A DNA stretch of 64,000 bases. Source: Microbacterium invictum. GTDB lineage: Bacteria; Actinomycetota; Actinomycetes; Actinomycetales; Microbacteriaceae. Numbering within the stretch: position 1 is the first letter of the stretch; every line of letters begins with the position of its first letter. The DNA lies in NCBI RefSeq assembly GCF_034421375.1, contig NZ_CP139779.1:310001-374000 (forward strand). Direction: 5' to 3'. The translations under genes and the position numbers were made by a program. Positions 44,539-53,148 of the stretch are shown piece after piece. The notes beneath the pieces are model-generated. The model made no database searches and was not told where the DNA came from. It saw only the letters and a program-made list of their open reading frames with translations.

Positions 44539-44739
44539 GTCGACACGACGGGGGCGGGGGACGCGTTCCTTGCGGGGTATCTCGCGGCCTACGCGCGCGG
44601 ACTGACCGACGGCAGCGCCGGCCTGCGAACCGGAGCGCAGTGGGCTGCGGTAATGGTAGGCACCGAAGCGTCCATCCCTCCCGCCTGGGGGTCTGTACCC
44701 GAACTGTCGCGAACTCTCCTCGCGGAACCGGTGCACTGA
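44539..44739 (+). pseudogene. PfkB-family sugar kinase, C-terminal fragment
   Basis: Reads VDTTGAGDAFLAGYLAAYARG and continues to TGA 44737-44739. The DTTGAGD motif is the PfkB/ribokinase signature 2 with the catalytic aspartate. The N-terminal three quarters of the kinase are absent; the sequence 5' of 44539 is the antisense of a permease. The fragment marks a recombination junction about 160 bp before the right-hand attachment-like repeat. Confidence 0.85.
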
Positions 44740-44900
44740 GCGACCAGACACTGCTCGAGCGGAACATCGCAAACGCTGGGTAAGCCCGTGAGAAAATCGT
44801 GTCGCGATCGACCACTTCCGACACACCCGAGAAAGGCCGACTTACGCGCAAGCACTGGCGAGCGTGCCCTCGCACACCGCTGAAAGACGGGACGACATGA

Positions 44901-45175
44901 GTTCGAATCCCACCGTTACCGCCATATGTCCCTGATCAGAGCAAGTTTTTAGGTTCCGTTCAATGGGATTGAGCAAGAGCGTCGCGCATCTGGTGCGACG
45001 CTTTTCTGGTCTGATCGGGTCTTTTGTGAACCAACTTGTGTCCATTCCGTGGGAAACCTTCGGGAGAGGTCGAGTGCCCCGTTCTTGCTCGCTAAGGCAC
45101 GAGGGTCGTCGCTTGATTGGAGAAAAGTCCGGTCGGGCGGAATGTGAGGGCGGACCCGCGGTGGGATTTTGCCCC
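44901..45175 (+). repeat. Right copy of diverged direct repeat (attR-like, tRNA-Ser 3' fragment)
   Basis: Begins GTTCGAATCCCACCGTTACC, the 3' half of a serine tRNA T arm plus acceptor end and CCA, with no tRNA body in front. 44901-44941 matches 78-118 at 37 of 41 positions by eye. Similarity then continues patchily through a hairpin (GCGTCGC 44979-44985 / GCGACGC 44995-45001, with TTTT) to GGTGGGATTTTGCCCCA. It marks the right limit of the putative island. Confidence 0.75.
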
Positions 45176-45221
45176 ATCGTCGCCCTGGTGATCCCGGGCA
45201 ATCTCGGCGTTCGCGCTGACT

Positions 45222-45320
45222 TCAGAAGGGCCAGATCAGCGGCACATAGAGCACCGCGACGGCGATGAAGAGCAGAGCCAGAGGGAGGCCAACCTTCCAG
45301 TAGTCGCCGAACTCGTGCGT
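45222..45320 (-). pseudogene. SLC13/DASS-type anion transporter, C-terminal tail fragment
   Basis: In the minus frame ending with TGA 45222-45224 the sequence reads THEFGDYWKVGLPLALLFIA and continues through VAVLYVPLIWPF. The motif F-x-D-x-x-x-x-G-L-P-L with a final hydrophobic helix and LIWPF is the usual end of SLC13-type divalent-anion symporters. Only about 33 residues remain. Integrase sequence abuts in another frame at 45320, a recombination seam. Confidence 0.65.
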
Positions 45321-45625
45321 TGGCTGTCGCGGGCTCGGCTGAGCGCTTGTGCGACGTAGTCGAGGTCGTCGTCGAAGGGGTCGGCGTACGCGTCAAGTGT
45401 CATTGCCGCGCTGGCGTGCGCGAGTATCCGTTGCACTGCTTTGACGTTCGCACCTGCGCTGACGGCGAGGCTCGCGGCGGTATGTCGAAGGTCGTGTGGC
45501 CAGACGTAAGGGAAGTCAGAGTCGATGTTTCGTGCTCGGCGGACGGCGGCGGCGAACCAGCCGTCTTGGGAGCTGGGGAGCCGGAGGTGCTCGTCGCCGT
45601 CGCCGAAGAGGAGATGCTCGGCGGT
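45320..45625 (-). pseudogene. Tyrosine recombinase (phage/ICE integrase), C-terminal fragment
   Basis: About 100 residues of the catalytic domain: GWFAAAVRRARNIDSD, then VWPHDLRHTAASLAVSAGA (His and second catalytic Arg), NVKAVQRILAHASAA and MTLDAYADPFDDDLDYV with the nucleophilic Tyr. The N-terminal DNA-binding domains and first catalytic Arg are missing, so it is inactive. It points toward the adjacent tRNA-end repeat, the orientation of many tRNA-integrating elements. It is the only mobility gene seen in the window. Confidence 0.85.
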
Positions 45626-45626
45626 C

Positions 45627-45785
45627 CTGGTGATGGTGAACGCACCCACCGCCGGCGTCGACTATCACGTGCCGTTCGGTGGGGCGAAGGGCTCGAGCTA
45701 CGGCCCAGAGGAGCAGGGCACGTACGCACGGTAATTTCTCGCGCGGGTGAAAACGGCGTACGTGAACCCTGGCCTGATCCCATGA
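45627..45785 (+). pseudogene. Aldehyde dehydrogenase C-terminal fragment (ketoglutarate-semialdehyde-dehydrogenase-like)
   Basis: The plus frame reads VNAPTAGVDYHVPFGGAKG and continues SSYGPEEQGTYA, then a TAA at 45732-45734, and resumes in the same frame as FLARVKTAYVNPG to TGA 45783-45785. PTAGVDYHVPFGG and EQG-YA followed by VKTAY are the usual C-terminus of 2-oxoglutarate-semialdehyde-type dehydrogenases. An in-frame stop and loss of more than 400 upstream residues show it is dead. It abuts the opposite-strand integrase fragment near 45625. The intact enzyme at 11878 belongs to a different subtype. Confidence 0.75.
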
Positions 45786-45848
45786 CCTCGCGGAAACGAG
45801 ACGCTCGGTCCATGGCGAGGCGCAGTGCTCCGGGATTCGCCCCATCTC

Positions 45849-47003
45849 TCAGCTCACAGCAAGATAGAGATCGCCTTCGCCCTGAACGTCGATAGCCTTC
45901 GTGCCGGCGACTATGAAGGCCGAGCCGCGTATGAACGTTCCGGCGACTGCACCTGCCGACACAAAGAATTCACCTCTGGTAACCAGGCCGACGGCTGGGC
46001 CCTCGGTGGGGACGACGACGTCGCCGTCGACCTTCACGAGCGCGAATCTGACGTTCTGTCCGGTTGGGACGGATGCGGGCCTGTACTCGACAGCGTGGTC
46101 GGACCGCCGCTCCGGGACCAGCTTCGACGAGGGCCCTGTCGAGAAGTCGAGCACCCTCAATAGTTCGGGCAGATCCACGTGCTTTGAGGTCATCCCTCCA
46201 CGGAGCACGTTGTCAGATGGGCCCATCAGCTCCATTCCCGTCCCACTCAGGTAGGCGTGGATGTTTCCCGCGGGCAGCCAAAGCGCCTCGCCCGCCGCAA
46301 GGACGACGTGGTTGAGCATGAGGCAGATGGCGATCCCGACGTCGCCGGGGTACTGATGTGCGATGCGATTGGGAAGCTCGAAGCGGAGTGGATCGGCGGC
46401 GGCCGCGAGGGTTAGCGTGGTGAGCAGTCGGTCGATCGCTCGCCCGCCTCCAAGCAGCCAGCTGAAGGCGGAGCGGACCGCGTCGTTCCCGCGAAGTATG
46501 TGCTCCCACTCCCGTATCGGTGCGGGATCAGGCGAGACTTCGGCGAGGTGGCGGACGGTTGCAAGCGTCTCCGCGGCCTCACGGAATCCGCAGAGTGCCT
46601 CGAACCCGTCCTCGAGAGCGACGATCAGCTCCGGCTTCGCGAACGGATCCTTATAGTTTCGCTCTCTCGCGGAGCGCGTGATGCCGGCGGCTTCTTCGGC
46701 CGCATATCCTGCCGCCGCCTGCTCAGTTGTGGGATGAGCCTGGAGTGACAGCGGGGACCGCGCTGACAGTAGCTTGAGGAGAAACGGAATTGACTGGCCT
46801 GTCTGGCGTTCCCATTCGGCGAGATCGGATGGGCCTACGCTCGCGGGGATGATCCGTGCGGGAGCGGACGGATGCGCACCAAGCCACAGTTCGGCTTCGA
46901 CCGCGTCGGTTGCGTCGTCGCCGAGAGCACGGGAGATTCCGCCGCGCGACCCCCAGTCATATCCGCGGATGACTCCCTCTAGCCTGAGCAGCTGCGAACT
47001 CAC
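45849..47003 (-). CDS. manA: Mannose-6-phosphate isomerase, type I
   Basis: The product is 384 aa from GTG 47003 (SSQLLRLEGVIRGYDWGSRG). Zinc-site motifs: LSLQAHPT (Gln-His), KPELIVALEDGFEALCGF (Glu), and WLPAGNIHAYLSGTGMELMG (His); the catalytic-Arg region is NVLRGGMTSKHVDLPE. It interconverts mannose 6-phosphate and fructose 6-phosphate in the cytosol. It lies at the edge of the mannan locus, where mannose units released by beta-mannosidase would need it. This placement makes it likely to be the catabolic copy. Confidence 0.93.
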   Translation of the reverse strand: MSSQLLRLEGVIRGYDWGSRGGISRALGDDATDAVEAELWLGAHPSAPARIIPASVGPSDLAEWERQTGQSIPFLLKLLSARSPLSLQAHPTTEQAAAGYAAEEAAGITRSARERNYKDPFAKPELIVALEDGFEALCGFREAAETLATVRHLAEVSPDPAPIREWEHILRGNDAVRSAFSWLLGGGRAIDRLLTTLTLAAAADPLRFELPNRIAHQYPGDVGIAICLMLNHVVLAAGEALWLPAGNIHAYLSGTGMELMGPSDNVLRGGMTSKHVDLPELLRVLDFSTGPSSKLVPERRSDHAVEYRPASVPTGQNVRFALVKVDGDVVVPTEGPAVGLVTRGEFFVSAGAVAGTFIRGSAFIVAGTKAIDVQGEGDLYLAVS

Positions 47004-47295
47004 GTCGTGTCCGCGGCCGTTCGCGCTGAAAGGGTGCGGTCGACAACTAGGGAGAGGGATCTGAGCTCTTCGGTCGCCCATGGTGGGCTCGCGACCGACC
47101 ATCGGAACTGGCCTCGACGCCGTGTGAGTACTTTTGCGCACATCCGAGAATCTCGGTCAGCGCCGCCCTGTTCGGCGATGTGGTCGCCCACCACCGCGGC
47201 ACCGACATTGTGCGACTCCGCACGCCCATCACGGTTCGCGGTGCATTGGCACCGGCAGATGATCCCTGCCCGCCGCCCTGCTCGATCCATCGTGT
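47004..47295. other. Spacer between manA and alpha-galactosidase gene
   Basis: The 292 bp are open in several frames on the minus strand, but no family, start with ribosome-binding site or hairpin was convincing. A promoter for manA may lie here. Nothing more can be supported. Confidence 0.4.
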
Positions 47296-49437
47296 TCACT
47301 CCTCAGGTGTCAGATGAAGGACGATCGCTTGCATAGGCCACATCACAGGCAATTGCAGACCTGCAGTCGCCAGGGCGCGCCCCGTCAGGTGCACCGCGTG
47401 TGCATTCAGCCATGAGGGGATGTTCCAACCCGCCACGAGCTCGCCGAATTCAGTCCGCACAGAGACGCGAAACCGGCGACGCGCGTCCAGGCCGGCGATC
47501 CGGAGGCGCTCGGCCCTCGCATCCTGCAGGCCTGACACCGTTGCCACCACGACCACCGCCTCCTCGCCGTCGGGGCGGATGAAGGAGGTCACTCGCCAGG
47601 CGGGGTCTCGCATTGTCGGATGCCGGACCACACTGGAGTGGATCAGCGGTCGCAGCTCCTTGTAGACGGCTGCGAATCGGGTGATGGCCTCGCGCTCGTC
47701 CGGGGTGCAGGCGAGGATGTTCCACTCCAGCCCGGCCGAACCCATCAGGCTGGTCGCCATGCGTAAGCCCAACGAGGTCACCCTGCCCGAACTGTGCGAT
47801 TCAGCCGGGCCCACGTGGGCACCGATGAGTTCAGGAGGCACGAGCAAGCCCGTCCAACGCTGGATGTCTTGCCGTTCGACCGGATCATTCGAATCGCTCG
47901 CCCAGATGCGATCGCAGACATCCAGAATTCCGAGATCGGTGCGCGCTCCTCCGCTCGAGCATGATTCGATCTCGAGAGCGGGATGCCGCTGCTTGAGCTC
48001 GCGGATGAGCCGGTAAACGGCATCGGTCTGGGCGTGCGTTCCGGGGCGACCATCGTGCACGGATTCGATGAGATCGCGGTTGTGATCCCACTTGATGTAA
48101 TCGATGCCGATCTCGTCGATGAGTGCGTCGACCCGGTTCCTTATATGTGCGAACGCACGCTCATCGGCCAGGTCGAGGACGTATTGCGAGCGCCAGGACA
48201 GTGATGCGTCGTGCTCGAGATGGCGAGGATCGTGAAGAAGCCAGTCGGGATGGTCGCGTGCGAGGTCCGAGTCCAGGCTGATCATCTCAGGCTCGAACCA
48301 CAGACCGAATTGCATGCCGAGGGCGTGCACTCGATCGGCGAGCGGCCGCAATCCGTCGGGCCACACCCCTGAGTCCACCACCCAGTCGCCAAGGCTGGTG
48401 GTGTCATCACGTCGACCTACGAACCATCCGTCGTCGAGGACGAATCGCTCGACGCCGACCTCGGCCGCAGTATCCGCGAGCCTCTCGAGCTCGCGAGGAT
48501 CGTGATCGAAGTAGACCGCTTCCCAGGTGTTCAATGTGAAAGGACGGGGAGAGCGCGGATGATGCGGGCGGTGGCGGAGCCACGTGTGGACGCGATGAGC
48601 GATTCCGTCCAAACCGGTCTCGGAAAAGATGAAGGCGACGGCGGGCGATCGGTACTCGTCTCCCCGGCGCAAGATGATCTCACCTGGTCGTAGCAGCTCC
48701 CCGCTTCCCAGGAGAGTGAGCGACTCCGTGAGGCGATCCACGCGATAGCTCGTGTCGGCGGACCACGCCGCGTGGGTGGCCCAGACTCGTCCCTGATCCC
48801 ATCTCGGCGGCCCCTCGGACAGCGCGAAGATCGTCGCCGCGTCATGGCCCGGCCGCCCGCGTCGCGACTGGCGGACGGTCGATCCCGGCGGGAGTTCGCC
48901 TACCGCCGGACGCTTTTCTCTCGACCAACGACCGTCCAGGCTCGTCAAATGGGTTGCTGGCGTAGGAACAGGAAGAGTCGGCTCCAACCACTCGACTTCG
49001 ATCGACGTGGCGGCCACCCCGTCGTGTCGGACGGAGGCGTTGCTCCACACCACGCCACCATCGGCAACGTGCACGGACACGCAAATGATCAGGCCGGACG
49101 CCGCGTCTCGAGCGCTCGCCTCGAACTTCGTGTCGTCGCTTCGATGGCTCATCAGCTCCCATCGGGGCCGTAGATGATCGTTGTCCCATCGAGCCTGGAA
49201 GCCCGGACGACCGCTCCAGCCATCGCCTTCCAGGGGGAACATCGTCGTCTCCCACGCCGAGTCGAGCGTCGCCGGCGGCGTCTGCCGCGCGAGGGCTCTC
49301 GCGACATCCAGAACGCCGTCGCCACTGAGGTCACCGAGCGACGCTCCCCAGTACAGAACCCGCGGGAGCCCGCTGGCACCGGTGTCGATCAGAAGTGAGA
49401 TCCCCTCGGCGTCCAGGTGAACAACCTGCGGGGTCAT
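47296..49437 (-). CDS. GH36 alpha-galactosidase
   Basis: The product is 713 aa with no signal peptide, hence cytosolic. An N-terminal beta-sandwich (1-290) precedes the TIM barrel: FVLDDGWFVGRRDD, GLWFEPEMIS, and the nucleophile motif DYIKWDHNRD (Asp near residue 440). SCSSGGARTDLGIL and the acid/base motif RIWASDSNDPVERQ follow, then a small C-terminal beta domain. It removes alpha-1,6-galactose side groups. With the mannan genes around it, galactomanno-oligosaccharides are the natural substrate; raffinose-type sugars are an alternative. Its start overlaps the LacI stop (ATGA). Confidence 0.93.
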   Translation of the reverse strand: MTPQVVHLDAEGISLLIDTGASGLPRVLYWGASLGDLSGDGVLDVARALARQTPPATLDSAWETTMFPLEGDGWSGRPGFQARWDNDHLRPRWELMSHRSDDTKFEASARDAASGLIICVSVHVADGGVVWSNASVRHDGVAATSIEVEWLEPTLPVPTPATHLTSLDGRWSREKRPAVGELPPGSTVRQSRRGRPGHDAATIFALSEGPPRWDQGRVWATHAAWSADTSYRVDRLTESLTLLGSGELLRPGEIILRRGDEYRSPAVAFIFSETGLDGIAHRVHTWLRHRPHHPRSPRPFTLNTWEAVYFDHDPRELERLADTAAEVGVERFVLDDGWFVGRRDDTTSLGDWVVDSGVWPDGLRPLADRVHALGMQFGLWFEPEMISLDSDLARDHPDWLLHDPRHLEHDASLSWRSQYVLDLADERAFAHIRNRVDALIDEIGIDYIKWDHNRDLIESVHDGRPGTHAQTDAVYRLIRELKQRHPALEIESCSSGGARTDLGILDVCDRIWASDSNDPVERQDIQRWTGLLVPPELIGAHVGPAESHSSGRVTSLGLRMATSLMGSAGLEWNILACTPDEREAITRFAAVYKELRPLIHSSVVRHPTMRDPAWRVTSFIRPDGEEAVVVVATVSGLQDARAERLRIAGLDARRRFRVSVRTEFGELVAGWNIPSWLNAHAVHLTGRALATAGLQLPVMWPMQAIVLHLTPEE

Positions 49438-50450
49438 TGCGTCACCGCCGGCATGCGCTCCCCGGTGCCACGTTCGATCACCCAGGTGGGGAGAGTGATC
49501 GACTGCGCGGCTCCTGTGGGGTCGGCGATCCTCTCGAGTGCGACGCGCGCCGCCTGTCGCCCGAGTTCTGTCGGGTCATAACTGATCACACTCACACCGA
49601 TGACATCTGCGGTGTCGAAGTCGTCGAACCCGATCAAGGCCGTTTGCTGATCCCCGAGGCTCTTCATCGCCCTGAGGGCGCCAATCGTCATCCGGTTGTT
49701 GCCGCATATGACGGCCGTCGGAGGATCGGAAAGACTGAGCAGGTCGCGCATCAATCTCTCGGGCTCGACTCCTCGATCATCGATCAGGCGCTCCCATCCA
49801 CGGGCGTCCGCGCCGCCAGCGTCCGCAATCGCCTTCCGGTACCCTGCGACCCGCTCGGATTGGGAGTAGATGGACGCCGGGTTGCACGCGTAAGCGATGC
49901 GCCGATGGCCGCGCGCGATCAGGCGCGACGTGGCATCGTACGCTCCGAAGCGGTTGTCGAGGAGAACCGAGTCAGCGACCAGATTGCGGGCAGGCCGATC
50001 GACCGCGACGACGGGAGTTCCGAGGTGGCGTTCGCCCTCGAGATAGGACTGGTCGTCGGAAACCGGGATCATGACGAGGGCGGCGATGCGCTGGGCGAGG
50101 AGCGCGTCAGCGACCCGCTCCTCGCCCTCGACGGTGTCGTCAGATGTCGCAAGTACGAGGCCGTAACCATGCGCGGCGAGCTCGCTCTCGAGGGCGGCCG
50201 CGACCTTGTAGTAGAAGGGGTTCCCGAGCTCGCCGACCATCAGTCCGATGGTGTTGGTCCCACCTCCCCGTCGGAGGCCCCGCGCCAAGGTGTTGGGGCG
50301 GAATCGAAGGCGCTTGGCAGCCATCATGACTCGCTCCACCGTCGCAGGGTTCACGAGTTCCCGCTGGTTGAACACACGCGACACCGTTTTTGCGCTCACT
50401 CCCGCCAGGCGAGCGACGTCCTCAAGCGTTGCGCGTTGCTGAACGGTCAC
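49434..50450 (-). CDS. LacI-family transcriptional regulator of the mannan locus
   Basis: The product is 338 aa, GTG start at 50450. A canonical LacI helix-turn-helix is present (ATLEDVARLAGVSAKTVSRV, FNQRELVNPATVERVMMAA), then the hinge FRPNTLARGLRRG and a full effector domain (TIGLMVGELGNPFYYKVA, RRIAYACNP, TALIGFDDFDTADV). It is divergent from the importer operon and shares its 294-bp intergenic region, which carries the palindrome TAAAGCGCTTTA at 50633. I infer repression of that operon, relieved by a manno-oligosaccharide. Confidence 0.92.
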   Translation of the reverse strand: MTVQQRATLEDVARLAGVSAKTVSRVFNQRELVNPATVERVMMAAKRLRFRPNTLARGLRRGGGTNTIGLMVGELGNPFYYKVAAALESELAAHGYGLVLATSDDTVEGEERVADALLAQRIAALVMIPVSDDQSYLEGERHLGTPVVAVDRPARNLVADSVLLDNRFGAYDATSRLIARGHRRIAYACNPASIYSQSERVAGYRKAIADAGGADARGWERLIDDRGVEPERLMRDLLSLSDPPTAVICGNNRMTIGALRAMKSLGDQQTALIGFDDFDTADVIGVSVISYDPTELGRQAARVALERIADPTGAAQSITLPTWVIERGTGERMPAVTQ

Positions 50451-50632
50451 CGCCGCCCCCCGGAAGCAATCCGATTCATTGGCGACGCGGGTCGGCGAGC
50501 GGGTCTGCAGATGACCACGATGGACATTCTCGAGACATTCACGATTCCCTTCGTCCCCGAACGCCTGAGTTTGCTTCTGAACGGCGGCGATTCGAGTGAG
50601 TTGGCTACCCGACAGTGTAGGACAGAAATCGC

Positions 50633-50644
50633 TAAAGCGCTTTA
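50633..50644. promoter_or_regulatory. LacI-type operator TAAAGCGCTTTA before importer 4
   Basis: A perfect 12-bp palindrome, 101 bp upstream of the binding-protein start, in the divergent region with the LacI gene. The centre GCGC with AAA/TTT flanks is typical of LacI-family sites. The identical 12-mer occurs at 63527-63538 before the ABC exporter gene. Confidence 0.75.
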
Positions 50645-50744
50645 CTATTTGCTGGGGCTGTCTTACGCTGACATCCGCATCCCAACGGTGAGGGCATTCT
50701 CACCGGAACCCGGAGGATGCCATACCAACGAGGGAGACGATCAC

Positions 50745-52061
50745 ATGGCAACACGCAAGGCAATGGTTGGCCTTGTCGCAGTCGCGGCGACGACGCTGCT
50801 GCTGACCTCGTGCTCGAGCGGCAGCGGCGAGGAGTCCGAGAGTGGCGAAGTCGCGGGGGACATCACATTCCTGACCAATCGGACCGATCTGGAAACCGAC
50901 GGCACGTGGGAGGCATACGTCGAGGAGTTTCAGCAGGTCTACCCCGACGTCAACGTGACGGTAGAGGCGATCACCAATTACGCAGACGACGTGCGCACTC
51001 GCATGAGCAGTCCCAACGGGTACGGTGACGTGCTTCTCATCCCACAGGTGCCGGCGGACCAGTTCGCGGACTTCTTCGAGCCGCTCGGTGACGTCGGAGA
51101 GCTCGAGGAGACATACCGATTCCTCCCACCCGCGAGCTATGACGGCGTCGCCTACGGGATCGCACTGGGCGGAAACGCGAATGGTGTGCTGTACAACACC
51201 GAAGTCTTCGAGGCTGCTGGTGTTACCGAGCTCCCGACGACCGAAGAGGAATACCTCGACGCTCTTCGCGCCGTGAGTGAGAACACCGACGCCATTCCGT
51301 ACTACACCAACTACAAGGATGGCTGGCCTCTGGGGGGCCAGTGGACCGCGAACGTCGGTGCACTGACCGGTAACCCGGATGCGCAGAACGAGATGGCGAA
51401 CGACCCCGAGCCGTGGGTCGAGGGTACCGACATCTACGCAATCGACTCGCTTCTCTACGACATCGTCGCAGAGGGGCTCAGCGAGCCCGATCCGCTCACG
51501 ACGAACTGGGAGCAGTCGAAGACGGACCTCGCATCGGGCGAGATCGCGTCGATGGTGCTGGGATCGTGGGCGATCTCGCAGTTCCAGACCGCAGCTGCGG
51601 ATGCCGGGGCTTCAGAGGACGCCATCGGATTCATGGCTTTCCCAGCGACTGCGGAGAACGGGACGCAATACGCCACGATCGGCGGCGACTACAACCTGGC
51701 GATCAACAAGAACTCGCCCAATAAGGCCGCCGCTCGCGCATGGCTCGATTGGTTGGTGGAGGAGTCCGGGTTCACGGACAGTCAGGGCATGATCTCCGCG
51801 GTCATCGAAGACCCGCTGCCCTCCAACCTCAGTGCGCTAGCCGACGGTGGCGTGGAGCTCATCGAAGCGGCGCCCGCTCCCGCGGGCCAGGAGGGCCTGC
51901 TGAGCAACGTCGCGGACACCTCGCAAGTGGACATCTGGGGCAACCTCTACCGCCAGCAGCTGGTCGATGTCGCACGCGGTCAAGCCGAAGGCGACAAGGA
52001 GAGCTTCTTCGCAGACCTTAACGCGCGCTGGGGTGAAGCGGTCGAAGAGCTCGCAGGCTGA
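50745..52061 (+). CDS. ABC sugar importer substrate-binding lipoprotein (importer 4, mannan locus)
   Basis: The product is 438 aa; ATG 50745 follows GAGGGAGA. Lipoprotein signal MATRKAMVGLVAVAATTLLL ends in lipobox LTSC, lipidated at about Cys24, then an acidic Ser/Gly/Glu linker. The mature family 1 binding protein begins ITFLTNRTDLE. It lies downstream of the TAAAGCGCTTTA operator and upstream of two permeases, beta-mannosidase and mannanase genes. It should bind manno- or galactomanno-oligosaccharides. Confidence 0.92.
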   Translation: MATRKAMVGLVAVAATTLLLTSCSSGSGEESESGEVAGDITFLTNRTDLETDGTWEAYVEEFQQVYPDVNVTVEAITNYADDVRTRMSSPNGYGDVLLIPQVPADQFADFFEPLGDVGELEETYRFLPPASYDGVAYGIALGGNANGVLYNTEVFEAAGVTELPTTEEEYLDALRAVSENTDAIPYYTNYKDGWPLGGQWTANVGALTGNPDAQNEMANDPEPWVEGTDIYAIDSLLYDIVAEGLSEPDPLTTNWEQSKTDLASGEIASMVLGSWAISQFQTAAADAGASEDAIGFMAFPATAENGTQYATIGGDYNLAINKNSPNKAAARAWLDWLVEESGFTDSQGMISAVIEDPLPSNLSALADGGVELIEAAPAPAGQEGLLSNVADTSQVDIWGNLYRQQLVDVARGQAEGDKESFFADLNARWGEAVEELAG

Positions 52062-52071
52062 CGACCCCCCC

Positions 52072-52109
52072 GGGTGGTCCGACTCCCCACCGGGGGAGTC
52101 GGACCACCC
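52072..52109 (+). terminator. Long intercistronic hairpin after binding-protein gene
   Basis: A perfect 17-bp stem, GGGTGGTCCGACTCCCC (52072-52088) and its complement (52093-52109), has a 4-nt loop and begins 11 nt after the stop codon. No T tract follows. It probably acts as a partial terminator or mRNA 3' stabiliser that sets a high binding-protein to permease ratio. Confidence 0.7.
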
Positions 52110-52158
52110 GTCATCCGGCCCCGTTGGCGGCGCCGAGAGCTCGGAGGAGAGGAACACT

Positions 52159-53148
52159 GTGTCGGTTACAACAAACGGACCCGTCCCGGCAGGAGTTACG
52201 GGGCCGCTCCAGGGAACGGCGAGCCTGCAACAACAGCGACGACCCCGCCGCACATCGAAGGGGGCCGCTGGTCCCGCCGGCAAGGGGTGGCTGGCCGGCC
52301 TGACCCCATACCTCTTCATCGCGGCGGCCGTAGGGCTCCTGCTGCTCCTGACGTACGTGCCGGCTGTGAACATGATCTGGTACAGCGTCAACGAGTGGAC
52401 CGGGTTCGGACCTGTCGATGAGTTCGTAGGTGTCGACAACTACGTGCGTGTGTTCACGGAGCCTGAGATCTTCGCGGTGTTCGGCGTGAGCCTGTACTAC
52501 TTCATCGCGTCTTTCGTGCAGATGGCGATCGCGCTGTACTTCGCCACACTGCTGAGTTTCAGCACCCGCTTCTCCAACTTCTTCCGCGGCGTGTTGTTCT
52601 TCCCTTATCTCATCAACGGAGTCGCCATCGGCTTCGTCTTCCTCTACCTGTTCCAGCCGGGCGGAACACTCGACACGGTGCTTTCGTGGGTTGGCGTCGC
52701 GGATCCGCCGCAGTGGCTCGGCGACGCGTCGATAGCGAACTACTCCCTCGCGGCGACGTCCGTGTGGCGCTACACCGGCCTGAACTTCGTCCTCTTCCTC
52801 GGCGCCATCCAGTCGATTCCTGCAGAGCTCTACGAGGCGGCCGAACTCGATGGCGCGAATCGTTGGCAGCAGTTCCGGTACATCATCTTCCCCGGAATAC
52901 GACGGATCATCGGGCTGTCCTTCATCCTGGCTGTCGCGGGAAGCCTGTCGGTGTTCGAGATCCCGTTCATCATGACCGGAGGGGCGAACGGTACGGCCAC
53001 GTTCGTCATCCAAACCATCCAGACGGCGTTCAATTTCCGTCAGGTCGGACTGGCGTCGGCGATGGCTGTCGTACTGCTGATCATCGTCCTCGTCGTCACG
53101 TTCATGCAGCGGAGAATCTTCCCCGACGAGAAGGTGGACCTGACATGA
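52159..53148 (+). CDS. ABC sugar importer permease, MalF type (importer 4)
   Basis: The product is 329 aa; GTG 52159 follows GGAGGAGAGG. A 45-residue basic N-terminus (QQQRRPRRTSKGAAG) leads into six helices beginning LTPYLFIAAAVGLLLLLTYVP. The EAA loop is YEAAELDGANRWQQFRYIIFPGI. It overlaps the MalG gene by 4 bp (ATGA). No ATPase is encoded nearby. Confidence 0.92.
   Translation: MSVTTNGPVPAGVTGPLQGTASLQQQRRPRRTSKGAAGPAGKGWLAGLTPYLFIAAAVGLLLLLTYVPAVNMIWYSVNEWTGFGPVDEFVGVDNYVRVFTEPEIFAVFGVSLYYFIASFVQMAIALYFATLLSFSTRFSNFFRGVLFFPYLINGVAIGFVFLYLFQPGGTLDTVLSWVGVADPPQWLGDASIANYSLAATSVWRYTGLNFVLFLGAIQSIPAELYEAAELDGANRWQQFRYIIFPGIRRIIGLSFILAVAGSLSVFEIPFIMTGGANGTATFVIQTIQTAFNFRQVGLASAMAVVLLIIVLVVTFMQRRIFPDEKVDLT

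Noticed and set aside
44901..44924. A second functional tRNA-Ser at the right border
   Set aside because: Only the 3' half of the T arm and the acceptor end are present. There is no D arm, anticodon arm or matching 5' acceptor strand.
45236..45310. The apparent C-terminus of the integrase fragment (Ser/Cys-rich, to a TGA at 45236)
   Set aside because: That stretch is the wrong frame of the SLC13-type tail; integrase similarity stops near 45320.
30027..50644. The operator at 30027-30036 as part of the TAAAGCGCTTTA regulon
   Set aside because: Its centre is AACGTT rather than GCGC, and it lies beside a different LacI gene, so the two sites probably belong to different regulators.
49395..50744. 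A 450-residue N-terminal extension of the mannan binding protein
   Set aside because: It would be antisense to the LacI gene. The lipoprotein signal begins at ATG 50745 with its own ribosome-binding site.
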